Below, one piece after another: positions 18,563 through 27,249 of a DNA stretch of 64,000 nt (positions within the stretch are counted from its first letter, which is position 1; each line of letters starts with the position of its first letter). Below the pieces are notes generated by a model. That model searched no databases. It was not told the DNA's origin and was given only the letters and a program-made list of their open reading frames with translations. The position numbers and the translations under genes were made by a program. The DNA is from Mucilaginibacter gotjawali (lineage in GTDB: Bacteria > Bacteroidota > Bacteroidia > Sphingobacteriales > Sphingobacteriaceae): positions 4,774,001 through 4,838,000 of the forward strand of contig NZ_AP017313.1 of assembly GCF_002355435.1 (NCBI RefSeq), in the 5' to 3' direction.

Positions 18563-19987
18563 TTAAAGCCCAAGGAAATATTCGGAAAAATTCAACAATT
18601 CCTTTTCTTCAAAATGAGGCGCAAGCAATTGTAACCCTAACGGCAAACCTTTACTATTATTGCCTGTAGGTAAAGAAATTGCGGGCACACCCGATAAGGA
18701 TGCCTGAACAGTGAAAATATCTGCCAGGTAAGTTACAACAGGATCCTTCTCCATCCTGCCGATGGGAAATGCAGGTTCGGGTGCAGTAGGCACCAATATA
18801 AAATCATATTCCTTTAAAATAGCTTCTGTTTTTTCCCTTATCATCCGCCGCACTTTTTGAGCCTTTGCAAAATAGGCATCGTAATAACCGGCACTTAATA
18901 CAAATGTGCCCAGCATGATGCGCCGTTTTACTTCTTTGCCAAAACCTTCGGAACGGGAGCTTTTGTAGGTAGATAGCAGGTCAACTGCCGCCGGGCTGCG
19001 GTACCCGATATGAACACCATCGTACCGTGAAAGGTTTGAGGATGCCTCGGCCATTGCTAAAATATAATAGGCAGGGACCAGGAAATCAAGTAACTCAAAA
19101 GCAATAGGCTTAACTATATGGCCCGCATTGCGCAGTTTATCAATATATTGTACCAGGTTGCTTTTTACTTCGCTGTCAACTCCCGGGCTTGATATAGCCT
19201 CCTGTAAATAGGCGATTTTTTTTACTGATACAGGTTTATTATCCGGAAGATAGGACGGGACGGCTTTATTGGCCAATGTACTGTCGTACTCATCGGGCCC
19301 GGCCATCACTTCAAGCAAAAGTGCCGCGTCAGCAATGGAACGGGTAATAGGGCCTACCTGGTCGAAAGACGATGCATAGGCGATAATGCCATGCCTTGAA
19401 ACCCGGCCATAGGTCGGTTTCAGCCCTACCAGCCCGCAAAACGAAGCCGGTTGCCTTACTGAACCACCTGTATCGGTACCAATTGCGGCATGGCACATGC
19501 CGGCTTGCACCGCAACAGCTGAACCACCGGATGATCCGCCGGGTACGCGGCTTTCGTCGGCAAAATTCTTTACAGGGCCAAAATGCGAATTTTCATTTGA
19601 AGCGCCCATGGCAAACTCATCGCAGTTACACCGGCCGATAATCACCGCATCTTCGGCCAAAAGTCGTTCAACAATGGTGGATGAGTAAACGGAGGTAAAA
19701 TTATCAAGGATTTTTGAGGAGGCGCTAACCTTATGTCCTTTATAGCAAATATTATCTTTTATGGCGATAACCATACCGGCCAGTTTGCCGGCAATGCCTT
19801 GCTTAATACGCGAATCTACTTCTTGTGCACATGTTAACGCTTCCTGTTCAAAAACTTCGTTGAAAGCATTTAACCGGGCGTTAACCGCAATTTTATTAAG
19901 ATAACCTTTTACAAGCTTTTCGACTGTAATATCCCCACTGGCTATCTCACTCTTTATTTCATTTAAAGAGGTATATGATTTAGTCAT
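18563..19987 (-). CDS. gatA: Glutamyl-tRNA(Gln) amidotransferase subunit A
   Basis: This is the amidase subunit of the GatCAB complex, which converts mischarged Glu-tRNA(Gln) (and often Asp-tRNA(Asn)) to the amide form. The Ser-cisSer-Lys triad is visible as K77 (AIKDNI), S152 (PGGSSGGSAVA) and S176 (TDTGGSVRQP). The length of 474 residues is normal. gatB and gatC are not adjacent, which is common in this phylum. The 138 bases upstream hold inverted AATCTCCAAT-type repeats, so it is likely transcribed separately from the tat genes. Confidence 0.97.
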   Translation of the reverse strand: MTKSYTSLNEIKSEIASGDITVEKLVKGYLNKIAVNARLNAFNEVFEQEALTCAQEVDSRIKQGIAGKLAGMVIAIKDNICYKGHKVSASSKILDNFTSVYSSTIVERLLAEDAVIIGRCNCDEFAMGASNENSHFGPVKNFADESRVPGGSSGGSAVAVQAGMCHAAIGTDTGGSVRQPASFCGLVGLKPTYGRVSRHGIIAYASSFDQVGPITRSIADAALLLEVMAGPDEYDSTLANKAVPSYLPDNKPVSVKKIAYLQEAISSPGVDSEVKSNLVQYIDKLRNAGHIVKPIAFELLDFLVPAYYILAMAEASSNLSRYDGVHIGYRSPAAVDLLSTYKSSRSEGFGKEVKRRIMLGTFVLSAGYYDAYFAKAQKVRRMIREKTEAILKEYDFILVPTAPEPAFPIGRMEKDPVVTYLADIFTVQASLSGVPAISLPTGNNSKGLPLGLQLLAPHFEEKELLNFSEYFLGL

Positions 19988-20007
19988 GGGCCTAAAGTAT
20001 AAAAATA

Positions 20008-20116
20008 TTCAGATATTAAAGATTGGAGGATGGAGATTCCCAATTGGAGATTAAAAAAAGTATAGTACAAGACTAATCCCTGAGATTTTTTCCTCACTAA
20101 TCTCCAATCTCTAATC
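20008..20116. repeat. Inverted GGAGATT/AATCTCC repeat gap
   Basis: The left arm has GATTGGAGGATGGAGATTCC and a second TTGGAGATT; the right arm has AATCTCCAATCTCTAATC. Together they can form a long imperfect stem between tatA (ending at 20126) and gatA. Confidence 0.7.
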
Positions 20117-20125
20117 AACTAATCA

Positions 20126-20332
20126 CTAAACCCGTGGCTTGTCGTCCGAATTGTTTGTTGGATTTGTATTGGTATTGGTTGGTGCACTGCTGCTTTCCCC
20201 GTTTTGTGCATCTTTAAATTCTTTCATGCCTTTGCCCAAACCTTTCATTAGTTCAGGAATTTTCCTGCCTCCAAAAAGAAGTAATAAAGCAAAGACGATT
20301 AAGATAACGTGCATTGGTTCCAAAAGTCCCAT
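20126..20332 (-). CDS. tatA: Twin-arginine translocase TatA/TatE-family protein
   Basis: This is a 68-residue TatA-type protein: one N-terminal membrane helix (about 7-20), the hinge FGGRKIPELMKGLGKGMKEFKDA forming the amphipathic helix, and a short Ser/Asn/Thr-rich tail. TatA oligomers form the conduit for folded proteins bearing RR signal peptides. It lies 33 bases after a second TatA/B-like gene, so the two probably form an operon. No tatC is present in the window. Confidence 0.93.
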   Translation of the reverse strand: MGLLEPMHVILIVFALLLLFGGRKIPELMKGLGKGMKEFKDAQNGESSSAPTNTNTNPTNNSDDKPRV

Positions 20333-20365
20333 GATTTATAATTTTTATGTTATGATGAAATATTC

Positions 20366-20830
20366 TTATGAATTCTTTGTTGTTTCGCTCCCGGTTGAAG
20401 CAGCCTCATCATGCGTCGCAGAATGATTACCGTTAAGTACATTATTATGGTCGTCAGCCGGGTGGTTAATTCCGGTACTTTCACCCGTGTAAATATACCC
20501 CTCGCTTGCCGGTATCGTATTTTCAACCGGTTTTATTAAATTAATCGAACTGGATTCCGCCGGTGCATTCTGTGTTTCAGTTTGATCTGCGGTGCTTTTT
20601 TCTTCGATCTTTTTCTGTTCCTGCTTCTCTTCGTAATTGTATATCTGGTTATTAATTTCCCGCTTTATGCCATCCGAAGCATCCTTAAAATCACGGATCC
20701 CTTTCCCTAATCCCCTTGCTATTTCAGGAAGCTTTTCTCCCCCGAAAAGGAATAAAGCAACAACCATGATAATTATCATGTCTGAAGAAAAAAGATTGCT
20801 TATAAACAACAGGCCTGAACTATACATCAC
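20366..20830 (-). CDS. TatA/TatB-like translocase protein with long acidic tail
   Basis: The 154-residue protein repeats the TatA core (membrane helix about 17-28, then FGGEKLPEIARGLGKGIRDFKDA) but adds a tail of about 90 residues rich in Glu, Ser, Asn and Thr. TatA and TatB are hard to tell apart in Bacteroidota; the FGG hinge and LGKGIR segment favour TatA, while the longer length suits a TatB-like role. It is the first gene of the pair. The start could be either of two adjacent ATGs. The upstream M23 gene ends 56 bases away with no terminator seen, so the genes may be co-transcribed. Confidence 0.88.
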   Translation of the reverse strand: MMYSSGLLFISNLFSSDMIIIMVVALFLFGGEKLPEIARGLGKGIRDFKDASDGIKREINNQIYNYEEKQEQKKIEEKSTADQTETQNAPAESSSINLIKPVENTIPASEGYIYTGESTGINHPADDHNNVLNGNHSATHDEAASTGSETTKNS

Positions 20831-20885
20831 AATTTACGAATTGAGGTTACAAATATAGGCAATTAAAATATTAAAAATTCCAAAC

Positions 20886-22181
20886 TTAATTGGGTACAAG
20901 CCAAATTTTAGGGTTTACCGGATCGAGGCCTTTATAAATAGCGAAATTCACGATCGCTTCGCCTGTTGATGACTCTGTTGATACCACTCCTATTACTTGC
21001 TTGGTGGTTACTTTTTGCCCCTGTTTTACATTATATGAACGCAGGTTGGAGTAGGCGGTAAAATACTCACCATGCTTAATAATTACCAGGTAGGTCCCGC
21101 TTACATCAGATATATGGGTTACTTCGCCGTTAAAAACAGCCCTGACAGAAGCCCCCTGGTTTGTTTTTATATCCCATCCGTAACTTTCGTTTTTTATTCC
21201 TTCATTATCGTAATAAATTCCAAAACCCTGTTTCAAACTCCCCGTGCTTACCGGCCATGGCAGGGAGCCCCTGTTTTGTAAAAAATCGTTAGAAAGCCTT
21301 GCAGCTTCCGGCGTAGCATTTAACACCTCGCTGTTTGATAAATTTTTTACAGCGGTGCGCGGTTTCACAACCGGCGCTTCTTTGTTTTCAGCTTTAGCCC
21401 TGGCTGCTGCCTCTCTCTGCCTTGCTCTCTCTTCTTCCTCAGCCTTGCGCTTTGCTTCTTCAATTTCACGGCGGATAGCAGTATTTATTGCTTTATTGGT
21501 TTTTGCTATCTTCCGCTGAATATCCTGCTGCTGTTGTTTTAAAAGCCCCTCGTGTTTCGACAAATCAGCCACCACCTGTACCTGGGTTTCTTTTTCTTTC
21601 CCCAGCGACTCCTTTTCCTTCAGCTGATCAACCAACAGTGTGCTTTTTTCTTTTTTATTTTTATCCAGTTCATTGATTTTAACGTGCAATTCAACCTGGG
21701 TTTCCTGTATGTAGCCTGCCTGGCGTTCGCGGTAAGTACCTATCTGCTGTAAATATTTTAAACGTTTGTAGGCCTGGTTAAAGTCTTTTGCGGCAAAAAT
21801 AAACATCAGTTTATTGTACGAGCTTTGGTTATAATAGGTGAATAGCACCATAGCCGCGTACTCTTTTTTTAACTGGCTTAGCTGGCTCTGCAAATTATGG
21901 ACGGAAGAGTTGCTTTCGGCAATCTGGTTGTCAAGGTTCCGGATCTCCGAATTGATATTGTTTATTTTTTCTTCACGAAGGTTGATTTTCTCTTTCAGCA
22001 GGTTTAATTGCTTCAGCGTTGCTTTTTTGTTGTTGACCGTTTGATCATATTCCTGGTTTAGTTGATCCAATTGCCGGGTCAATTCATCCCGCTGACGTTT
22101 CAAGTCGGCACTGCTTTGGGCATGTACGGCAAGGGCTGCAAAAACAAAAACTATAAATAATACTGCTTTTAAAAATTTCAT
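20886..22181 (-). CDS. EnvC-like coiled-coil protein with degenerate M23/LytM domain
   Basis: The 431-residue protein has a signal peptide (cleavage after VHAQ, about 22), a long coiled coil (about 23-250) and a C-terminal LytM/M23 domain (about 315-431). The zinc site of active M23 peptidases (HxxxD and HxH) is not intact: the first motif reads SYGWDIKT, and the usual LHFE reads VNFAIYKG. This resembles EnvC and NlpD, which lack metal ligands and activate amidases at the septum. A role in controlling peptidoglycan splitting at division is therefore more likely than peptidase activity. It follows the DUF4292 gene closely (27 bases), within a run of envelope genes. Confidence 0.9.
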   Translation of the reverse strand: MKFLKAVLFIVFVFAALAVHAQSSADLKRQRDELTRQLDQLNQEYDQTVNNKKATLKQLNLLKEKINLREEKINNINSEIRNLDNQIAESNSSVHNLQSQLSQLKKEYAAMVLFTYYNQSSYNKLMFIFAAKDFNQAYKRLKYLQQIGTYRERQAGYIQETQVELHVKINELDKNKKEKSTLLVDQLKEKESLGKEKETQVQVVADLSKHEGLLKQQQQDIQRKIAKTNKAINTAIRREIEEAKRKAEEEERARQREAAARAKAENKEAPVVKPRTAVKNLSNSEVLNATPEAARLSNDFLQNRGSLPWPVSTGSLKQGFGIYYDNEGIKNESYGWDIKTNQGASVRAVFNGEVTHISDVSGTYLVIIKHGEYFTAYSNLRSYNVKQGQKVTTKQVIGVVSTESSTGEAIVNFAIYKGLDPVNPKIWLVPN

Positions 22182-22208
22182 CCTTAAATTTTGCTTGCTT
22201 TAACCAGC

Positions 22209-23081
22209 TCAAATTGCCTGCTGGATAATATACATTTCTGTAAGTTTACTCTGCAGGCCTGTACCGCGGCGGAATGCTGAACGGAAAATCAAGCGGCTGA
22301 TCAAAGTCATCTTTAACGTAATGCAAATTAACCAGTATTTTTTATCTTTCACCATTGAAGACAGATCTATTTCAGAAGGTATTACTTTATTTCCCGCCTG
22401 GATGAAGGCGCTGTTGGCCACCTGCAGTGTTTGACCAGCGCCCTGGTTACTTAAATTAGTTTGATTAGGCCTTAAATCGGGTCCAAAAATCACCTTAAAA
22501 ACAAAATCCGAAAAATTGCCCGAGAGTACCGTACCGCCATTTTCTTCGCGGACGTCTGAATTTTCACTCACCAGTTCGGGTATCGCATTCCCTATGATCA
22601 GCGATTCCAGTGTTTTGTAAGTGGCCTGGCTCCCTGCAAATTTATTAATGTAGCTAAATGGCTTTTTTACGTACACGTTTTGAAGGCGATTGATCAGCAA
22701 TATGCTATCAGGGGTTATTAATGCCCGTGCAACCTCAATGCCGGCAATTGCAGTAATAGAGATCCAGATCTTTTGATCGCTTTTGATACGAATGTTTAGT
22801 GTAACATCATTGCTATCGCCATTTATATTCAGCTTCGCACGTGCCTTACCCGAAAAAGTATTAAAAGTAGTTTGCGAGGCTTTAATAGCATTCAGTTTTA
22901 AGGTTTTTATACTAACCGTTTTTGCAACGGTATCAATTGCCACTGCTTTTTTTACTACCAATTGTTTTTTTGCCTTACAGCTAAACATTAGTAACAGGCA
23001 ACAAACGGAGAATAATTTTATATACGCCCCTGTTTTAAAGCGACGATATCGGGGCATTTTATTCGATGTATTTTCTTTCAT
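22209..23081 (-). CDS. DUF4292 lipoprotein
   Basis: The 290-residue protein carries a lipoprotein signal ending in LMFSC (cysteine at about 35). The mature part matches DUF4292, a LolA/LolB-like beta fold found in Bacteroidota (FSGKARAKLNINGDSNDVTLNIRIKSD and the ALITPDSILLINRL region). These proteins may help move or sense lipids or lipoproteins, which is inference. The annotated start overlaps the stop of the upstream TPR gene by 23 bases; an in-frame ATG at 23057 (MPRYRRFKTG) would remove the overlap and keep the signal peptide. Confidence 0.88.
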   Translation of the reverse strand: MKENTSNKMPRYRRFKTGAYIKLFSVCCLLLMFSCKAKKQLVVKKAVAIDTVAKTVSIKTLKLNAIKASQTTFNTFSGKARAKLNINGDSNDVTLNIRIKSDQKIWISITAIAGIEVARALITPDSILLINRLQNVYVKKPFSYINKFAGSQATYKTLESLIIGNAIPELVSENSDVREENGGTVLSGNFSDFVFKVIFGPDLRPNQTNLSNQGAGQTLQVANSAFIQAGNKVIPSEIDLSSMVKDKKYWLICITLKMTLISRLIFRSAFRRGTGLQSKLTEMYIIQQAI

Positions 23082-24834
23082 TGATTTTTTGATCTAAAAC
23101 CGGCGAGTTATCGCCGTTTGCTTTAGCTTTTTTCCAGTTTTCGACGGCGGCATCCACATTACCGAGGTAAAACATGATATCACCGTAGTGTTCGGATTTA
23201 ACTGCACTATGATTTTTATCATCGGCTAGCGCCTTTTCCATCCAAAGTTTTGCACCTGTATAATCTTTTTGCTTAAATAAGATCCATGCGTAGGTATCTT
23301 CAAACGAAGCATTGTTTGGCTGCAGGTCATTTGAATGTTTTGACATTGCTGCCGCTTTATCCAGTTGCTCCCCTCTTAACGACAAATAATAGGCATAATT
23401 GTTTAAAGTGAACACATTATCAGCATTATACTCCAAAGCTTTATCATAAGACAAGTCGGATTTTTTAAAATCTTTTACGCCATGATAACAATCGCCGAGT
23501 GAGGAGTAACATTGCGTAAGGAGTTCTTTATCCTGCATTTCGAGCGAGGTAGCATTTTTGATATAGGAGATTGCTTTATTAAAGTCTTTTTTTTGGAGCC
23601 AGGCCAAGCCAACCAGGTAGTTCATCCAGGCCTGGTTAGGGAAAAACGACAAGGAATTTTCTCCATCCTTAACAGCACCGTCAAGATCATCGTCGGCAAG
23701 TTCTATCCGCACCAATTGTTCCTGAACCTCATAAACCTGGTTATTTAGCGAAATGGATTTTTGATAGGCCGAACGGGCTTCCTTTCCTTTGCCGTTTTGA
23801 AGTAAAATATCACCGTAAATCGCAAAGGCCCTTGAATCATCAGGATGTGCTAGGGTAAGGATGCGGCTTAACTCAAGTGCGCTTGCTTTGGCGTCAGGGT
23901 CAGGAAATTTTGGCAAATAACCCATCACAATTTTTATCTTCTGCTCAATGTCCACATCCGGTATAGCAAAAGCTAAAGTTAATTGGTTATAGCTGGCTTC
24001 GTAGTCCTTTTTATCCCTGTAAATATCGGCCATGGCCAGGTGTACCAGGCCGCTGCCGGGGTTTATTTTTTCTGCATTTTGTAAAACCTTAAGCGCCTTA
24101 TCGGCGAAATTATTGGCATTGTATAATTCGGAAAGGAACAAATAGTATTTTATTTCAGAAGGGTTTGCGCTGATCATTTTTTCAAGCTGCTTTGCCGCCA
24201 GATCAACCTTACCCTGCTTTAAATAGATCTTCTGCCTGTCGGCCAGCAAATCGTCGGTGGGGCCGGATAACAGTTCTATTTTATCATAAAGTTGCAAAGC
24301 TTCATCATATTTTTGCTGATGAAAGTAAACGTTTGCCTTATCAAAATAGCTATCCGTTTTTTCGGGATTCAAACGGATCAGCTCGTCAAAAACATTTTCA
24401 AGTTTATCAATATTATTGGTTTTCTCGTAGCAATCTGCAAGTGATGTCCAATACCATGTATTGTCACGGTTAATTGTTACTGCCTTTTCGAGCAGGCCCT
24501 GGGCGCCGCTATAATCATTTTTTAACTTTTTCAAGTTGGCCAGTTCGTACATGGCGGCGTCATTGGCAGCATCAATTTGTATCACCCGCTGGAAAAGTTC
24601 CGCGGCAGTCACCATGTTTTCAACTGTTTTTTCGCGCAGGGCTTTAAAGAAAAGATCTTTTACCATTACGCTGTCAGCATAGGTAAGCACTTTACCCTGG
24701 TTATCGCCCTTGATAGTTTGAGCAGCACCTTTGGTTTGAAGCAGGAACAACGCAACAACTGTTATAAACACAGCAGGCAGAACGCGGGCGAATATGCCCG
24801 AATTTTTTGCGCTTTTATTTTCCCTGTCGTTCAT
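23059..24834 (-). CDS. Tetratricopeptide-repeat protein
   Basis: The 591-residue protein has an N-terminal hydrophobic export segment (about 17-38, ending KGAAQ) and then about a dozen TPR motifs that fill the rest (for example NAANDAAMYELANLKKLK, WYWTSLADCYEKTNN, TLNNYAYYLSLRGE). It probably acts as a periplasmic scaffold. It lies between dut and the DUF4292 lipoprotein on the same strand, in an order common in Sphingobacteriaceae. Functional linkage to the neighbouring cell-wall genes is plausible but not shown by any catalytic motif. Confidence 0.88.
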   Translation of the reverse strand: MNDRENKSAKNSGIFARVLPAVFITVVALFLLQTKGAAQTIKGDNQGKVLTYADSVMVKDLFFKALREKTVENMVTAAELFQRVIQIDAANDAAMYELANLKKLKNDYSGAQGLLEKAVTINRDNTWYWTSLADCYEKTNNIDKLENVFDELIRLNPEKTDSYFDKANVYFHQQKYDEALQLYDKIELLSGPTDDLLADRQKIYLKQGKVDLAAKQLEKMISANPSEIKYYLFLSELYNANNFADKALKVLQNAEKINPGSGLVHLAMADIYRDKKDYEASYNQLTLAFAIPDVDIEQKIKIVMGYLPKFPDPDAKASALELSRILTLAHPDDSRAFAIYGDILLQNGKGKEARSAYQKSISLNNQVYEVQEQLVRIELADDDLDGAVKDGENSLSFFPNQAWMNYLVGLAWLQKKDFNKAISYIKNATSLEMQDKELLTQCYSSLGDCYHGVKDFKKSDLSYDKALEYNADNVFTLNNYAYYLSLRGEQLDKAAAMSKHSNDLQPNNASFEDTYAWILFKQKDYTGAKLWMEKALADDKNHSAVKSEHYGDIMFYLGNVDAAVENWKKAKANGDNSPVLDQKINERKYIE

Positions 24835-24881
24835 CCCTGTATTACCGTTTTCTCCTGTATTCGTTCAACTCAATTCTCTCG

Positions 24882-25316
24882 TTATGCAACGCCTGTATGG
24901 CCATAACCACCGGCTCCGCGCGAGGTTTCATTTAACTCTTCCACCTGTTGCCATATGGCTTTTTCGTGTCTGGCAATCACCATCTGGGCTATCCTGTCGC
25001 CGGTATTTATTTCAAAAACCTGGTCTGACAGATTGACCAGCAAAACCTTAATTTCGCCGCGGTAGTCCGCGTCAATGGTGCCGGGCGAATTAACGATACC
25101 GATACCATATTTGTAAGCAAGGCCGCTTCGCGGGCGGATCTGTGCTTCAAAGCCTTCGGGCAGTTCTATGTATAAGCCCGTAGGGATCAGTTTACGTTCC
25201 ATTGGCTTCAAATGTATCGGTGCATCAAGATCAGCGCGAAGGTCCATCCCTGCGGCATGGGCTGTTTCATAAGCCGGTAAACTATTTTTCGACTTGTTAA
25301 TTATCCTGATGTTCAT
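24882..25316 (-). CDS. dut: Deoxyuridine 5'-triphosphate nucleotidohydrolase (dUTPase)
   Basis: This is a trimeric dUTPase of 144 residues that hydrolyses dUTP to dUMP and keeps uracil out of DNA. The five family motifs are present: AAGMDLRA (I), PRSGLA (II), GTIDADYRGEI (III), GDRIAQMVI (IV) and the C-terminal RGAGGYGHTG (V), where the usual Phe is Tyr. Its ATG overlaps the stop of the flippase gene by four bases, so the two are translationally coupled. The pairing of dut with a flippase is conserved in the phylum without an obvious metabolic reason. Confidence 0.97.
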   Translation of the reverse strand: MNIRIINKSKNSLPAYETAHAAGMDLRADLDAPIHLKPMERKLIPTGLYIELPEGFEAQIRPRSGLAYKYGIGIVNSPGTIDADYRGEIKVLLVNLSDQVFEINTGDRIAQMVIARHEKAIWQQVEELNETSRGAGGYGHTGVA

Positions 25317-26815
25317 CGTTTAATAAATATAGCTTTTAAATTTTTATACTCAAAATAAAGTGCCGTTAAAATAAACAATAATAAAAGCGAATTTCCCACA
25401 AATATATTGCGGTTGAAAACATAGAACGACAAGTAAACGATAAGAATTGACGAAATAATATAGGCCAGGTTCTTTTTCAGGTCGTAAGGGATGGGGTAAT
25501 TTTTTTGCCCCCAGATGTATGAAAGCACCATCATACTACCGTACGCGGCAAGCGATGCCCAGGCCGATGCCATATAGCTGTATTTTGGTATGAATAAAAC
25601 GTTTAGTACAATGGTTAGTATGGCTCCCACCCCTGATATATATAAGCCATATTTAGTTTGATCGGACAGTTTATACCAAACCGAAAGGTTCATGTAAATG
25701 CCTAAACTTACATAACCAAAAACCAGCGGCGGAATTACCCCAAGGCCGCTCCAGTAGATATGGGTTTGACGTGCATCGTGCCCGTGAACAAAGTATTTTA
25801 AAATTTCGATGTTAGCCACCAGGCCCACAAAAATTACGCACACGGTTATTACAAAATAATCCATTATACGGGCATAGGTTTGCCCTGAATTTTTGCTTTT
25901 GGCATGGCTGAAGAAAAATGGCTCGGCCCCAAGCCTGAATGCCTGTATAAAAATGCTCAGGAAGAGCGAAATTTTAGCGCAGGCCCCGTAAATCCCCACA
26001 TCCTGCAGGTCTTTAACCGGTAAAAGCTTCCCCAATAATATTTTATCCAAATTTTCATTTACGATGAACGACAGGTTGGCGATCAATACCGGCCAGCTGT
26101 AGGCATACATTTCGATTAGCATTTTACCATCAAAATCAAACCTGATCTTTAAAAATTCAGGAGTCAGCAATAGTAAAGTAACGGCGCTTGATACCAGGTT
26201 TGATAAGAAAACATATCCCACCCATCCCTTAATATACCAGCTACTTAAAAAGCCGGCGCCAGGCAGATGATGTGCCATCCAGAAAGGAATACCCCAGATA
26301 AAAATAAGGTTTAAAATAATAAAGATAAGGATATTAATAAGTTTGATCAGGCTGTACCTGCCGGGTTTCCCCTCAGCACGCAACCTGGCGAAAGGAATTA
26401 CGCACCAGGCATCGAGCACTAATACACCAATAAAAAACTCGATATAAATCTTATAATCGCTGGCGGAGGTGCCTTTATTTACATTTATAAAATTTGCAAT
26501 ATGCCCAATAAAAGGCATTGTTAGCAGCAAAAACAGGATGGTGATGGTAAATACAGAGGCAAATGCGTTATTGTACACCCTTTTCCGGTCATTCTCGTAC
26601 TTGTTAAGGTACCTGAAAAAGGTAGTTTCCATCCCAAAAGCCATTACGGCATTTAAAATGGAAGCATAACTAAATAAGGTGGTTAAAATCCCATATACCC
26701 CCGGAACGAAGGCCCCCGTATAAACAGGGGTAAGGAAAAAACTGAATACGCGGCCGGCAATAGTGCTTATGCCGTATATGGCCGTTTGCCCGGCGAATTT
26801 TTTTGCAGTTGACAA
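25313..26815 (-). CDS. Polysaccharide flippase (MOP/Wzx superfamily)
   Basis: The 500-residue protein has about 12-14 hydrophobic segments and an N-terminus (FAGQTAIYGISTIAGRVFSFFLTP) typical of Wzx/MATE-like oligosaccharide flippases. These move lipid-linked sugar units across the inner membrane for O-antigen, capsule or exopolysaccharide. The start is TTG at 26815; no better ATG precedes the conserved N-terminus. It overlaps dut by four bases. The substrate is unknown, and the window contains no full polysaccharide cluster, although gmd at 37.3 kb supplies a possible sugar precursor. Confidence 0.9.
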   Translation of the reverse strand: MSTAKKFAGQTAIYGISTIAGRVFSFFLTPVYTGAFVPGVYGILTTLFSYASILNAVMAFGMETTFFRYLNKYENDRKRVYNNAFASVFTITILFLLLTMPFIGHIANFINVNKGTSASDYKIYIEFFIGVLVLDAWCVIPFARLRAEGKPGRYSLIKLINILIFIILNLIFIWGIPFWMAHHLPGAGFLSSWYIKGWVGYVFLSNLVSSAVTLLLLTPEFLKIRFDFDGKMLIEMYAYSWPVLIANLSFIVNENLDKILLGKLLPVKDLQDVGIYGACAKISLFLSIFIQAFRLGAEPFFFSHAKSKNSGQTYARIMDYFVITVCVIFVGLVANIEILKYFVHGHDARQTHIYWSGLGVIPPLVFGYVSLGIYMNLSVWYKLSDQTKYGLYISGVGAILTIVLNVLFIPKYSYMASAWASLAAYGSMMVLSYIWGQKNYPIPYDLKKNLAYIISSILIVYLSFYVFNRNIFVGNSLLLLFILTALYFEYKNLKAIFIKR

Positions 26816-26850
26816 TGATGTAAAGCGATTTTCAGTAAAAGTTTATACAA

Positions 26851-27129
26851 TTATAAACTCTTTTTTACGATCTCAAAATTACGATAGTTTTTTAATTCGC
26901 CTTCATGGCTTTCTACAAGATTTACATTTGCATGTTCCGGGCCCTCATGGCACCACTCCAAAAACATTTCGAGCGAAAGCTTATCTCCCTCTGCTTCAAT
27001 AAAAACGTCGCCACCCGGTTCATTCCTGATAAAGCCTTTAACCCCCAGCTGATCCGCAACGGCTTTGGTAGCCGCCCGGTACGATACGCCCTGTACCCGC
27101 CCTTTTACTGTTATGTTGAGGTGTTTCAT
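26851..27129 (-). CDS. acyP: Acylphosphatase
   Basis: The 92-residue protein matches acylphosphatase over its whole length. The catalytic arginine is in GRVQGVSYRAAT (about R18) and the asparagine in GFIRNEPGG (about N36). The enzyme hydrolyses acyl phosphates such as acetyl phosphate or carbamoyl phosphate in the cytoplasm. It ends 35 bases before the flippase start and could be in the same transcript. A repeat-filled gap lies upstream. Confidence 0.95.
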   Translation of the reverse strand: MKHLNITVKGRVQGVSYRAATKAVADQLGVKGFIRNEPGGDVFIEAEGDKLSLEMFLEWCHEGPEHANVNLVESHEGELKNYRNFEIVKKSL

Positions 27130-27136
27130 TTTTTTA

Positions 27137-27244
27137 TTGGAATGTTGTAAAGTTGAAAGGTTGGCATGTTAAAAGTTCAGTTTGAAAATTATAAATTATA
27201 ATGCCGGCAAAGTTAATATTCAAAAAACATTACAACTTTACAAC
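27137..27244. repeat. Inverted TTGTAAAGTTG repeat gap
   Basis: TTGTAAAGTTG at 27145-27155 pairs exactly with CAACTTTACAA at 27233-27243, with further related units beside each arm. It separates acyP from the amidohydrolase gene. Units of the same family recur at 55750-55880. Confidence 0.75.
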
Positions 27245-27249
27245 AATTT

